NCBI RefSeq assembly: GCF_964355755.1
Contig: NC_092679.1
Coordinates: 5,766,001 to 5,830,000 of the forward strand
From: Antedon mediterranea
Lineage: Eukaryota; Echinodermata; Crinoidea; Comatulida; Antedonidae
Direction: 5' to 3'
DNA: 64,000 nucleotides
The notes beneath the pieces were generated by a model that worked only from the letters and a program-made list of their open reading frames with translations, made no database searches and had not been told where the DNA came from. Shown piece after piece: positions 36,973-51,900 of the stretch (position 1 is the stretch's first letter; the number at the start of each line of letters is the position of its first letter). The translations under genes were made by a program, and so were the position numbers.

Positions 36973-39900
36973 ATGGCATCCAGCTCATGTTTTGGAGGTG
37001 ATGGTTCTTCAACAAACGAAGGAGCTGTTTATGATTGTTTTCAGCAAGCCATGTACACGCCAATACGTGTACTCGGTAAAGGTGCATTTGGAGAAGCTGT
37101 ATTATATAGAAAAACAGAGGTAGTAGATTGATTTTATCTCTAAAATAGTGCCAGATAGCTAGAGTAGTAGTAGCAGTCTCCACTTTTCACACTGTACTGA
37201 TTGACAGATGATCGGGGCCAGATGTGATGGGGCTCTTATAAAGACGGGTACCAAGGCATGCGGATGTTATGCGCGATTTGAACGATTTGCGCAATTTGAA
37301 ATTGCGCAAAAAAATCCTTGCGCAATTTGAAATTGCGCAAAGAATTCTTGCGCAATTTAAAATTGCGCAAAGATTTTTTTGCGCAATTTCAAATTGCGCA
37401 ATCAACTTGCGCAATTTCAAATTGCGCAAGAAAATCTTTGCGCAATTTTAAATTGCGCTGCACAATTTGTAAATTGCGCAAGATAGTTCTTGCGCAATAT
37501 GACACCTTTGCGCAATTTGAAAACGAACTGTAAATTTTCAAATTGCGCAACAAAATTCTACCAGACAATCGGTATTATAATAATTTATTGGAAACTAAAT
37601 AACTCAAAATAAAACATAATAAATGCGAAGATAACATGTGTATAATAAATACATAACATTTATTATTACAATTAAATAATATTATCACTGTAACTTGAAA
37701 TAAATCAAAATAAATGTAAAAATTAAGTTTTTAATATTAGTTTAAGCTAGGCCATGTAACCTAGTCAGTATCAGTAGTCCAGACCCTAGCTAGGCTAGAG
37801 TAGTATAGCCGGCCGCCCGCGCCGCGCCCGCCTGGTGGAACACCACCGCTTCGTTTTCCTTCGTCGGTATGCTAACTTATAACAATATTTGCACTACTAA
37901 AATAAGGAAATGCGATATTTATCTTTAATTTTGAATCATTCTTAGAAATTACTATAAAAATATGGGTGTGCATGATTTCACAATCTGTCGAAAAACCTTG
38001 CGCAATTTGCAGATTACTTGCGCAATTTAATACGTTGCTTGCGCAATTTGAAACACATGTTTCAATTCAAATTGCGCAAGGATTTTTTTTGCGCAATTTC
38101 AAATTGCGCAAATCGTTCAAATCGCGCATAACACGGACACTCTCGGGCCCAACTTTGTAGATGTTCGGGTTCAACTGTGTGGACGTTCGGGCCCAATATA
38201 ATTAGACGATGGGGGCCATTATGAAATAAAGAGAAGACGATTGGGTCCACGAAAACGAATTTTATATAATAATTGTTCACCATAAAAATATTATTGTATT
38301 CACCCATGATTCACCCCGTTTTATTTATAAAAGTGCAACAGATATACTCATCACCTATCTGGGAACTTCCTTCCCGCTTGGGGAAAATCCAATGTAATAA
38401 TTATAATCCTCTGGTAAACAATATTGTACTGCTAAGCCGTATGATATCCTTCTAACCACGGCAAACTCCGTGGCTAACTGCCCCGATTTCTGGTCTGCCC
38501 CAACCGTCCGCGCATGGAACTCAATTTAAATTTCTCTCTCTTCCAAACAATTGCAATAGTAGACACAGATATACAGTTACCAAATGACAAAATGTGGTGT
38601 TTTTTTTAGCTTACGCCACCTTTATTAATCTAATAATTGTTCATTATTTAACATTTTTAGTGTCTATATCACGCTAAAAGTGAGGTTTTATTGTTGGAAA
38701 TGCTATTAAAACTTTCTATATATCATATTTCATTAAATTAACAATTTAAATGGTAGGTCTTGGTATTACTGTAGGAGGACCTCGAGCGATGACAGCGGTA
38801 CTCTACTGTAGCCTATAATGCTTACTGGGTATTCTACTATAATACTACAGTACTGCCTGCGGCTTATATGGGTACTTTTATTTATAGAACAACTAAAGTC
38901 AAAACCAACTAGCCTACCAAAACATTATTTTAAGTTAGAGGCTATCTTGTATCAGTATCCGACACCAACCTTATTATCGGAGCATCTTTTATTCATGTCA
39001 TTCATGTTATTTAAATGGTAAAAAATATATAATATATTACATAAAAAGGTAATTAGCTATGCTGATGGTGATAACTGGTTGAGCCACCGTGAACAGTAAA
39101 TAACCCAAATAGGCAGGGTTAATCAAACAGACCTTTTTTACTTATCTTTAAGTACAATTCAAGGGTAACGTGGCTTTAATTACCATCGTTTTCGCTTATC
39201 ATTGCTAACTAAGAGTGTATACTATATTCATCATACCAGTTTTATATTTCAGGAAAATTGTTTGGTTGTTTGGAAAGAGGTGAACTTAAAAAGATGTCCC
39301 TCAAAGGAACGGCACGGTGCACAGAATGAGATTGACATACTGTCCATGCTGAACCATGCAAACATTGTCACCTATTACAATCACTTTCTGGATGCAGAGA
39401 CTCTGTTTATTGAAATGGAATATGCCAATGGTAAAATATTGAAGCTTGCTTTACACTATCTAGAATGCAATGCAAGGACACATGTATATCTTTGCATTAC
39501 ATCCTACAGTAGTGGAAATGTCACACGAAAATCGGTCTTGGCGAAAATTGTTCTGGCAGACCAGTTTTGGCTGCCAAAATCGGTCTGGGGGGGCCATTTA
39601 TGGCTGCCAAAACCTGTCAGGCCGGACAGGGCCAATTTTAGCTGCCAAAACTGGTCTGACCTGGATAAATTTGCTATGGCCAGTAGGAATGTTTTTAGCT
39701 GCCAAATATGGTCCTGTCTTACAAATATATGGTGCGCAAACTTAGTTGTAATGTATATATCATTAAAAAAAACCATTTTTTTATAGTATTTACCCAACGA
39801 GATAACTTACTTATAATATCATGAGATATTTTTCTAGCCATAAACAACATAAAACATGTCGTAGGCCTAGTAATTTTATTAACATTGACAGAAGAAAAAC

Positions 39901-42900
39901 CCAGATTAATTTTGCCAGTGGCAGACTGCTTTTGGCCACAAATTTAGAGCCAAATCTGGTTTGGCACTGGACCATATTTGTCAAACAGGAACCATACAGT
40001 AGATATAATAAACTAACTGTCTTATTATATGGAGACAACAATGAACCAAGAATGATAAATACAAAATCAATGGTATAAAAGAAATGTACTAATAATATTA
40101 TTAATAATAATTATACTTTACATTTTGTTTTTAGGTGGAACACTTTATGAAAAAATCAACAACCAAAATGGCCAACTTTTTGCAGAGGAAGTAAGTAAAA
40201 CATTAGTATTTTGACAACAATATAGTAAGTACAGTATACATCTTAGCTACAAAGCTGCTATGGAAATGTTACCATAATTCTGTACTCTAGACTAGACATA
40301 CTATACAACTTGATATTTTATTGCTAGATTTCTCTTGTTTTTTTTTCAGGTTGTTATATGGTATTTCTTTCAACTAGCCTCAGCCTTGAGCCACATTCAT
40401 GAATATGGCATTTTGCATAGGTATTTATGATATGAACGCATGTTGTTACTTTTTAAAAACTCTTTTTTAATTTTTTTTAATCATTTTATTAATATAAGGT
40501 TTTTAGACGCATGCAACGCGACTGCAGCCATGTATATGGCCTTGTTAAAAACGAATCTGGTTTCAATTCAAACTAAATAAATTGTTTTTATCCTAATCTT
40601 TTTAGATAGACATTGACTTGATGATATGATGTAATGAATGATTAGTAATACTATCAATAACAATGTCCATTTTTCCTTAAAGCAACTTAGGTGGTTGTAA
40701 GTAAACATTTAACCTTTACTAAATTTGTTCTGATTTTAAAAAGAGATATCAAGACTTTGAACATATTCCTGACCAAATCAGGCCTGATAAAACTTGGAGA
40801 TTTTGGAATATCCAAACTGCTTGAAACTGAAAATGAAATGGCTGAATCTGTAAGTACCATTTTTTCACCCCAATTGACAGAAAGCCTCTCAGCAGATATT
40901 TTGCAAAAGTAGTAGTACAGTAGTTAATCAAATTTATTTAAATAAAAGTGTTCTCAATAAACACCTGCATTGTACAATTATCTATCTACACAAAATAGAT
41001 TAAATACAAAATTGAACATTTATTTATTGCAGAGCAAACAGTAAAAAAGCAAGTTGTTGCAAGTTATTGAAATATTTTAAGGTTAACAACTTTGTAACTA
41101 TTTACATACGCATATTATATTATGTAACGGTTATTTCTTTTCTATTAGATGAAAAAATTTATAAAAATGCACATTATTGTAATATTTTTTGTCTGTTTTT
41201 TTTTTACTGTGCTTGAACTTTGTACAGCCTGAATTAATAGTCTACATTGTATACGATTTTCTATTGTTTGTTACTTGTGTCCCCGCTTTCCTGCGTAAAA
41301 TCAACAGAGCGTGACCGTATTTGCATAGGAGTCATAATGTTATACAAACGTGGGAAATATCTTTGTACCCCTTCCTTGAAATCGTTATATTGGAACGTGT
41401 ATATTATAGGATTTACACACATGTTGATCAGTGTTATGAAAGTAGTGATGTAGATAGCTTTTCCAGTAGCATGTATTTTTCCGCTGAGTGTACTGATCAT
41501 AAAAGCAATTATATCTGGAATCCAACAAATAGCGTAAATTACACTAACGACAACCAGTGTTTTTATTATACTTATTTGTTTGTCACTTAATGCAGAGGAT
41601 AAATCTTCACCAACTGGTCTTCGAAGCAATCGAAAAATCTTGACATAAACAAAAATCATGGTTGTGATTGGTATCAGCAGGATGTAAACAAACGCGAGAA
41701 TACCGGTCGCCTCCTTGACTCCATTTTTAGGCCATGTGAGGGTGCACTTTCCATCTTTAACTGTATGTGCTATGAGCCACAACATCTGTATTCCAAAACC
41801 ACAAATCCATGGAATTAACAAAATTAGCAATAATTTCTTCCTTGCTTTTTCCTTGAGGATGCCATATTTTACTGGATGAATTACAGAAATATAGCGATCA
41901 ATTGTAAGTACAACTAAATTACCAGTTGATGCATATATGCTGGACCAGAAGAGGTATTTGCTCGACCAAATTTTGCAGATTAAGTCAGCTCCAAACTCTG
42001 AATTCGGAAGATGAGTCATTATTTTAGGATCGAGAAAAAGACAAAGTGAGAGAAGAGATGTCACCAAATCTATTATGGATTGATGAAAAATCAGGAGGTT
42101 CGTTGAACTCTTCCAGTTCTTCAAATGTAGTATAATAAAAATTGCAAATCCATTTATCAAACAGCCAAAAGAACTGACAATACAGTAAAAAATTCTAATT
42201 TCCATCTTCTTACAAAATTATGGATCAAATAAGTTTCTTCCTACAAAGTTATGGAGCGATACCAGTTTCAGCTGACAGAATCCAGGAGTGATCTAGTTAG
42301 TTTCATCATTATTTAACACGCTGAAATTTAATTAGTTATTTACTTTCACTCCTGATCTTACTGTACATTTATGTTCATAAATACATAAAGACTCGAGTTA
42401 CAAATAGTTAGACATAAATTCCACCTTCTCATCATAATTTATACATAAAAATGATAAGATTTGATGGATGACAGCTGTTCCAACATGCAGTATCAGTGTA
42501 ATGGAAATAAATGGGGTGGGGGCGGGGAGATGCTGATATTAAGAAAACATTTTGAATAAAAATGGCAATGTCTTAGGCACTCCTGTTATAAAATCAATAT
42601 ACTTGAAAGTGTAGATAATGGGGTTTATGCCACTGTTAGTCATTGCCATGATGATAGTAATCTGATGCAATGTTCCTTTGTAAACGATAATTGTGTTATC
42701 TATTGAAATAAGGACATACGCCAATTGGTTTGGTGTCCAGCAGATAATGTACGTCACACTAACCATCACCAATGTCTTTATTATGTTTAAGCGTCTTGGT
42801 GATATCGTGCTTCTTATGCTGGATAACCCATCTCCAACCTCGCTGCGAAGTGCGTGGAATATCTTGACATAAACAAATATCATTATGGTAATTGGTATTA

Positions 42901-45900
42901 TGAGGATGTAAAATAAATCCATTATGCCCATAGTCACCTCAAATGTATAGTTTTGCCAACTTAAAATGCACTCCCCATCTTTAACCATGTGAGATGCTAG
43001 CCAAATGAGTGTAAATCCAAATCCGCTTAGCCAAGGAATTAGTAAAACAATTAATTTCATGCTAACTTTTTCCTTCATGACATTGTATTTTAACGGATAG
43101 ACGACAGCAAAATAGCGATAAACAGTAAGCACTACAAGATTGGAGGTTGATGTATGAACGCTTGACCAGAGCAAGTATTTGCATGACCAAAACTTGCAGA
43201 CAAAATCAGCTGCGAATTCAGATTCTGGCAGTCGAGTTGTTATATTCGGGTCAAGAAATTGACAGAGGGTCAACAACGATGATAAAAGGTCTATGATAGA
43301 CTGGTTTATAATAAGAAGATTGGTTGTTTTAAACCTGTTTGGCAAATAAAATAAAATATACAATGCAAAAGTGTTTGTTAAACAGCCAAAACAACCAACA
43401 ATACCGTACAATGGTGTAGTAGATGCCATCGTTCAATTCGTGCAAACATGACAAAATGATGCATGATAAAACTAAAAATAAAAACAAGATTTGTTTTAAA
43501 AACTGAAAGTTTAGTTTTAATTAAAAGATCACTGTTTTTTTTGTAAAACCAAAAAAAAATTATGTAATTTAACATGCAATCTACAAAGAGACTGACATAC
43601 ATAATTAATATCAACGTACTGTTGCTTGAAATATTATGTGTCTCTGAAAAAAAAAAATGTACCAATGGTACTTACCAACAGCACAAAACTTTTTGATCAA
43701 GTCTCAGTTGAGAGTTGAGACTATAGAGTGGAGTTAAAAGAGTCACAAGTTACAAGTCTGACACTAGGTCAGGATTGAACTCTGGACCTTGGAATTAGAA
43801 GGCAAGCATGTTAACCACCAAGCTACAACTCAGAAAAATATTAAAATTGATTTTGATAAATAAAAATAGAAATTTTTGTTTACCAAATTTGCAATTATTT
43901 CCAGACACGGTTTCTTTTAGCTCAGTGTAGCAAGAGGCATAATCAATATTTGAATGTTGTTTTTTTAAATTTTTAATTTATTTTGCCTTGTTACAGGTGG
44001 TTGGAACTCCTTATTATATGTCACCTGAACTTTGCAAAGGACAGCAGTAAGTGTAGAGTAAACAAAAAGTTCCCAGGGGCTACTTTATAACAAAAAGTTC
44101 CCAGGGGCTACTTTATAACAAAAAGTTCCCAGGGGCTACTTTATAACAAAAAATTCCCAGGGGCTACTTTATAACAAAAATTTCCCAGGGGCTACTTTAT
44201 AACAAAAAGTTCCCAGGGGCTACTTTATAACAAAAAATTCCCAGGGGCTACTTTATAACAAAAAGTTCCCAGGAGCTACTTTATAACAAAAAGTTCCCAG
44301 GAGCTACTTTATAACAAAAAGTTCCCAGGGGCTACTTTATAACAAAAAGTTCCCAGGAGCTACTTTATAACAAAAAGTTCCCAGGGGCTACTTTATAACA
44401 AAAAGTTCGCAGGGGTTACTTTATAACGAAACATTTAGAAAGTCTAGTTTTAGTTTCTCATCTGCTTGTCCATTCATCTCATCACTGCCAAAGTCTCATA
44501 GCAAAACTTAGTTTAGAGTGCTTGTGTTTACTTTGTTATTCCATTGTTGGTTGTATGAAGGAAACGATACATTAAAAAACAAATGAACAGTAACATTTTG
44601 ACTGGAAAAACAAAGCCAAAAGGACGCGAAAAACACCAAAAATAATTTCATTTCGTAATGTCATTTGCAATTGCATATATAATATACATAGAAAGTGAAG
44701 ATAGAAATATGAAATAGAAAGATGTTGATTCCTGTATTTCAAATTAACTTTTTAGACAAATATTCTAATAATATTCATTTTTAGCATGTATGTCAAATTT
44801 ACTCTGGAATTGTGTAAAATGTTTTTTTGTTTAGGTACAACGCAAAGAGTGACATATGGGCCGTGGGATGCGTCTTATATGAATTACTGACTCTGAAAAA
44901 GACTTTTGATGCCAGCGTGAGTGATTTAAAACATTTTATAAAATTAAACAAACTGGAAGATGCATCTTATCTTTTCTGCTTTATACTATTACTTTCTTAT
45001 ATTTATTTTTAGAACGCTTTAAAGTTGGTGTGGGGAATTGTAAAAAACGACATCAATATTGATGAGATAAGCAAGGTATTTTCTGAAGCTATGAAAGGCT
45101 TGGTTTGTCAACTCCTAGAAAAGGTATCAAATTTCATAATTATATTAGTGAATAACAAACTAATTAGGTTGTTTTGACTGGACGTATTGCGTTTAATCCA
45201 AGTGTAGGATTTCTTTTGATACTCATTTTCTCTTGTTTAAATTTAGGAACCAGATAAGAGACCAACTGCAGAGCAGATATTGTCTCTCCCAATTCTAAGA
45301 ACACTTGGAAAGTAAGATTAATTTTGTTCTATTCTGCATTTATTAATTATTATATTATTATTATACAGTACCATATTACATGCCATGCCATTTTGTTAAA
45401 CTTATTATTTAAAAAAATGTTAACAATGTCAACATAAAAATCTGAATGAAAAATATTTGTTATTATATTCTAGAGAAATGGAGGACAAAGTTTGGCAGTT
45501 GAACTCATCAGCACGCCAGGCTAGACTTTCAAGTTGCTCAGCAACTGAAGCCACGCCCATTGTTACTTCAAAGATTAGTGAGGTTGGTTTAATATACCCG
45601 TATAGTTCATATAGATCATACAATAAAGGTTGTTTGCATTTTCTAAAAAGTTACATTTTTTTTGCCTAATGCCCTTTTTTCATATTTCTATTTATATATA
45701 TATATTGTTTTGTAACAGGGGGTTTCTCCCTTTCCATTCTTTTCTTTTGATTATTTATGTTTTTGTGAATGGAAATAAAGAAACAAACAAACAAACATAT
45801 AAACTATAATCATACAGGGATCTAGCGCAATTCCTGAAACCATGCTTTATCTATAGGTGAAAGTGACTATTTGGGATACATTAATGCTTTCCATATCTTC

Positions 45901-48900
45901 AAATGCACTAATTTTAAAATAGTACCATGGCAAGCTATGCTAATACTATTAGTCAGATAGTGCCGCATCAGAGTCAACATAAACTTCTATCTATGCTCTA
46001 TTTCTTACAGGTGTATTATTGGGGAGGTGGAAGAATTACCCCCCATAAACTTGATCTCTTCAAGGCTGGGAATAGTGCTTTACAGGTAGCCTGTGGCCAC
46101 TATCATTTTGCTGTTGTTACAGTTGAAAAAGAATTGTACACTTGGATGGTAAGAAAAGTATCTTGAAATGCATTATCTGTATTTTCTGAAATTCAATATC
46201 TTTCTAATTACTTGTTGTAGCCTGATACAGTGAAGTACACCCTCTTAAAAAATGAGTTTCCTGTGAATAAATCAAATAAATTTTAATATTTATAGAACAC
46301 ACAAGGAGGTCAGCAATCGGTGGCGCTGTTAGGTCACGGCGATAAAGCGGCCTACAAAGCACCCAAGAAGGTAGAAGCATTTCACGGCATGGCTGTTGCA
46401 AGCGTCTCCTGCGGAGAAGAGTTCACAGCATGTGTAACAGGTCAGATACAGGTTATTCATAGTGTTAGCAACAGGTCAGATACAGGTCAGATACAGGTCA
46501 TTCATAGTGTTAGTAACAGGTCAGATACAGGTCATTCATAGTGTTAGCAACAGGTCAGATACAGGTCATTCATAGTGTTAGCAACAGGTCAGATACAGGT
46601 CATTCATAGTGTTAGTGTAACAGGTCAGATACAGGTCATTCATAGTGTTAGTAACAGGTCAGATACAGGTCATTCATAGTGTTAGTAACAGGTCAGATAC
46701 AGGTCATTCATAGTGTTAGTAACAGGTCAGATACAGGTCATTCATAGTGTTAGTAACAGGTCAGATACAGGTCATTCATAGTGTTAGTAACAGGTCAGAT
46801 ACAGGTCATTCATAGTGTTAGTAACAGGTCAGATACAGGTCATTCATAGTGTTAGTAACAGGTCAGATACAGGTCATTCATAGTGTTAGCATATTTGTTT
46901 ACTCGCTATTCACAATCAAAATACAGTCTGTTTGACATGATTTAACATGCCTTATTTTTTACTTAAATCTCTTTCAAATTTTAAACCAAAATAATGCTTT
47001 TAATTCACTACTGTTAATTCTATATAAATAGCTTCCAAAAACTAGACATGCTTGGCACACTAATCAATGGCTGATTTTCCATAATACATAATTCTACCAT
47101 TTTTTTTGAATTGCCAATTTAGTTAAAGCCAGACGTCTCAAATCAAGCTGAAATTGAATGCAGTGATATCACAAATGTATCATTGATATGGATTGATCGC
47201 TTTATTATTAGGATCAGAATTCCAAACAAAAAAATCACACTAAAATAGGAATGAAAAAATAAAAGTGATATACGTGACATGTGCGTACAAAACCTGTCAT
47301 TATTTATACACACTGCGCATATTAAAGTTTGTCTTTTGTTTCACACTTTGTAAATTGTGTATAGATGAGGGTGATGTGTACACTTTTGGTCTGGATTACT
47401 ATGGCTGCATAGGATGTGACAATCAACATGGAGATGATGTCTCTTATCCAGTGCTTGTCAACTTCTTTCAGGGCAACCCAGTGCAACAAATATCATGTGG
47501 TCACAACCACGTTGTAGCTTTGACTAAAAGCGGAGAAGTTTTTTCATGGGGGTGTGGCGAATTTGGTAAGCGACAGTCTAAGCCTAGAATGAAACCTCTT
47601 GTTTTTTGGGGTTTTTTTTCTTGTTGTTTATTGTGTGTTTTATAATGATTTAAGAAAGTCCTGGATATCAACTGGGATAAATGGAAGGGTTAACCTCTAA
47701 AATACAGTATAACCAAAATCATTAATATACTGTAGTAATAGCGGTTTAATTGAAACCTGGTTTTAAACATTCTGTATACAGTATTTACTACAACAAAATT
47801 AGGATTGTGTAAAGTTCTTACCTTATTTGTTGACCTATTGCTTATATCTTGATATTTCAGGTCGGCTTGGACTTGGAAATGAAGATGACTATTCAAGTCC
47901 GCAAAAAGTAGGTTTAATTTATGAGTACATTTTAAATTACAGTATAAAAATGATTACATTTTCCTTTGCATCAGTATTTCTTTTTTTATGTTTTTTTTCC
48001 TCAACATTGATGGCTGTTTATTCACAGGTACCAATACGAGGCCATCGTATGATTAAGTCAGTGTGTGCTGGGTCAGATGGTACATTTTTTCTGACAATTA
48101 ATGGACGTGTACTGGCTTGTGGAAGTAATGAACACAACAAGCTTGGATTCAACACGGTTACTGCTGGTTTGAGGAAACGACAAGTAAAGGTATGGATAGG
48201 ATGGAATTTTCTTTTTTGTTTATCAAATCGATTGAAAAGTACTAAAAACTGTACTTACAACGTTTCCAAAAAAATGGTTTTGTCTGATGATTATTATTTT
48301 ATTGTTATAGGAGTGTTATGATATTCCATGCCAGTATTTTGCTAGCATTGTTAAACCTTTAACCCGATACCATGTGACACAAGTGTCTGCTGGCGAAACA
48401 CATTCTGCTGTCATTGATGGTCAGTACGCAACGTTTTTTATTTCATTTTACTTTTTTGGAAACAGACGTCCATAGTTACAAAATCAATTGCATAAATAAT
48501 TTAAATAAAAAAAACAGACACAAAAAAAAACATCGATATCAGATCATCTCAGGATCTCCATCATTTTGTTATTTTTTATTTATTTATTTATTACCATCTT
48601 TACTGAGGGTAGCCTATCCAGTTCCAATAGAACTGATCATTTAGGGCCCTCGATAAAACATACATACAGTACAGCACATAAAATATTAAATATTCAAATG
48701 ACATAATATAGGCCTATATATATATATACATGTATACATTGATTATATAAAATTCATATAGAAGTTAAAATCGTTGACAGATAAAATATATATATACACA
48801 GTACAAACAATATTAACTGGAAATAAATTCTTTAAGTTCACGTTTAAAGGAAATAATATTAGTAGTAGGAATATTGTAGCATTCTTTTGCTGACATTCCA

Positions 48901-51900
48901 ATGTGTTACCTATGAGTGAGTGTGTCCCGTATTCATTCTGAACGTAGGGGAATGAGCTGTTAGGAGCTCATTGTACTAAGCCTCGGCATTATGTGGTAGG
49001 GTGGCCAGTTCCTTTCCACACCGCCTTTTTTTCCCTAGTATTTTCAACCAGGTAGTCATTTACAGCTGAGTGGACTGGGAGTTGTCGGGAATTGAACCCG
49101 GGTCTATCTGTATGACAGTCAAGTGTCCTAATCACTCGGCTATCCTTCCTATAGAAGGATAATACCAGAACCCCCTATTTCAAAATGAATGAATATTTCA
49201 CTGCGTTTTGAAAGTCATACAAGATGGCTTACATTCCCCTAAACAAGACCCACAACTTAAGTTTTGCTAGCGTTATTCAGACAGATACAGTTAATGTCTA
49301 TAACTAATTATGTCAATGCTTGTATCTCCCTCCATAATTTATCAACAAGTATGAGCATTTCCCTTTACCTACCGTAGTCTTGTCCTGTGTTTGTCCTTTT
49401 TAGATTTACTTTTTTATCTATAACAATTTTTTGTAGAATTTGGACGCCTTTTAACCTTTGGCAGTAACAAATATGGACAGTTAGGAGTTGGGGATTTCAA
49501 GAAGAGGTCAACCATCTGTGAAATATCCCGTAGACTCGGAGGTAAAATGGTTGCTAGGGTCAGTTGCGGAAATGAGTTTACAGTGGTTTCAACATCTGGT
49601 AATAAATCATTTTTCAGTTGTCTTTATATTTATAGCATCATAGGTCCTGTCAAACGTAAATTGTAGATTTTCCATTTTACTTAATACATACTGTACTACA
49701 ACGAAATTAGACACTCTGTTTTATTATTTTAATCAACCAACAACTAAAAATTTATTTTACTAATGAAAAACAAAAAGAAAAAGGTAATCAATAACCTGGT
49801 AAGATTTGCCCTTTTCGCATATAAAAAGAGAACTAATTATTTTGCTGTTACTACTACTTAAATGTTATAATATGTACTATTTTGTATTATTGTACGTGGG
49901 CCAGTGGCCTACATACTATTGAATAAATGAATGAATAAATACAATTTTTTTTTTAATTGATATATATGAGCGAGTCATATGGCCGAGCGGTTAAGGCAGG
50001 GGCGCCGTTTATCGTACCTAAAGAGCCAACAACAACATCGGCAAGGGTTCGAGGCCGACTCGCTCCTAGTTCTGGTGGTGGAACAAGTCTTCTCGGATAA
50101 GGACTATAAACCGTAGGTCCAGTGTACACAGTTATAACCTGTGTGTACTTTAAAGAACCCAGTTCATTATTCTAAAAAGAGTAGGGGGTTACCCCGGTGA
50201 ACTGGTTCACACAATAGCTTCTGTATCAGGGGGATTACCACCTATCTGATAGGACAGTGATTAATTCACTATTGGTAATCCTTGGCCACATTGCCTAAAG
50301 ACATAAAATAAAATAAAATAAAATATTCTTTGTTTGTTGCAGATAATCATATTTATTCGTTTGGTAATGCTAATAGCGGTCGTTTGGGCGTAAACATTGA
50401 TGGCACAGCAACACAAAGAAACAATTCAATCCCGTCACCTAGGCCGATATTTGGTACCTTAAATGTTGCACCAGACTTATGTTGCCAGCACTGGCACACT
50501 ATAATGATAGTGGGTAAGTAGTATAGTCGGCGGAGTCATAGCATAACTAGTTGGGTTTTGTTTTCAATGCTTAAAAAAAAGTCAGGAGGTTTCGATTTAC
50601 AATGACCTACAGTATATTTATTTAAGTTTGCTTCATAAATAGAGTATTTTTTTTATCTGTTTTCTGTTTCATATCTTTAAGTGGCAACTTTCGTTGCTGT
50701 TGGTTTTGATGAAATAAAATTTTAAAAAAGTAGGAACTAGTTCTGTTTTTCAAGTTCAATAACATATATTCAATAAATAAAACAATAATTAAAATATTAT
50801 ATTTGAAATAACAGAAAAGAAAACAAAATAAAATGAAAAAAACAAATAAAAAATAAATAAAAAATCAAGATTAGAAGTGGGTACTTGTCTTATGTTGACC
50901 CTTGTGTAAAATCCATTGTGTGCATGCAGGACCATTGGGACAAGATCCCTCACTCTATTCCAAGACATAGTTTCAATGGTGGATTCTAGATCCAAACAAT
51001 GCCCAACAAAACCCAATATACAGAGGTCGTAGGTCATCATCATTAATAATGATTTCTTTAATTTCAGAAAAAGTGTTGAACTCCAAAACATTACAGTCTC
51101 ACAGATCATCCAGTCTGGGATCTGTAGCAAGTAAAAGTTAGTTTTTTACATTTTTATTGTGCTTCTGAAACAATTGTTTTAATTACTATTTAAATTTATT
51201 TTTGGGTAATTTTCAATTGAATAAACATATTTAATATAGAATTATCATACCATGTTCGATTAAAAAAAAGTTTGAATAATCTTTGTTTTAAATTTGTTCT
51301 AGTATCATTGATGTCTGAAGAAGACATAGATAACAATGTGTTCACAAGCATAGATGGAGAAGAGGAGGACCAAGAGCATAAACAAAGTCAGACGGAAGAG
51401 AATGATGTACGCAAAGAAGCAGTGAACGGCGATGAAGATGGTAGTACTATGCCACCTTGGCTCAAAGCTGTAGGTATCCTACCAATGACCTATGACCTCT
51501 TTACCTAATCAATGTTGTTGATTCTGGAACACCATTGAACTGTTGTTTGTGGTAGAGTTTGTATCTGCAACACAAACAAATAATATTAGAGAGGTTTCGC
51601 AATCTTACGAATACGAAAACGGATACGTCACGCACACGTATTCGTTTTTCGTAAGGCAGTAAAAATCTGTTTCGCATGGCAACGAAATATTGAGGGCGCC
51701 ATCCAAAATATGACTGCGGTAAATTTGAGCGAAGCGCGGGTACGTGTTGCTTGGCGGCCTAGGCCTAGCGTAACATCAAAGCGAGTGAGGACTTTAAAAA
51801 CTGCTATTTATCAAAATTGTCCTGGCATTTTACTTTAGTAAATTACTTTCAATAAATATATAATTATATTATAATCATGAATCATTCCTGATTCAAATGC

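Noticed and set aside
37269-37533. Repeated RNLKLRK / AQFEIAQR peptides
   Set aside because: Translations of the TTGCGCAATTT palindrome array.
39470-39797. 91-194-codon frames in NEK9 intron 2
   Set aside because: They extend past the exon 2 donor into an imperfect inverted repeat; the kinase continues properly in exon 3 at 40135.
49968-50060. Possible functional tRNA-Ser/Leu gene
   Set aside because: Box A and box B are good, but the sequence between them cannot form a normal anticodon and T arm cloverleaf, and it continues into the SINE body.
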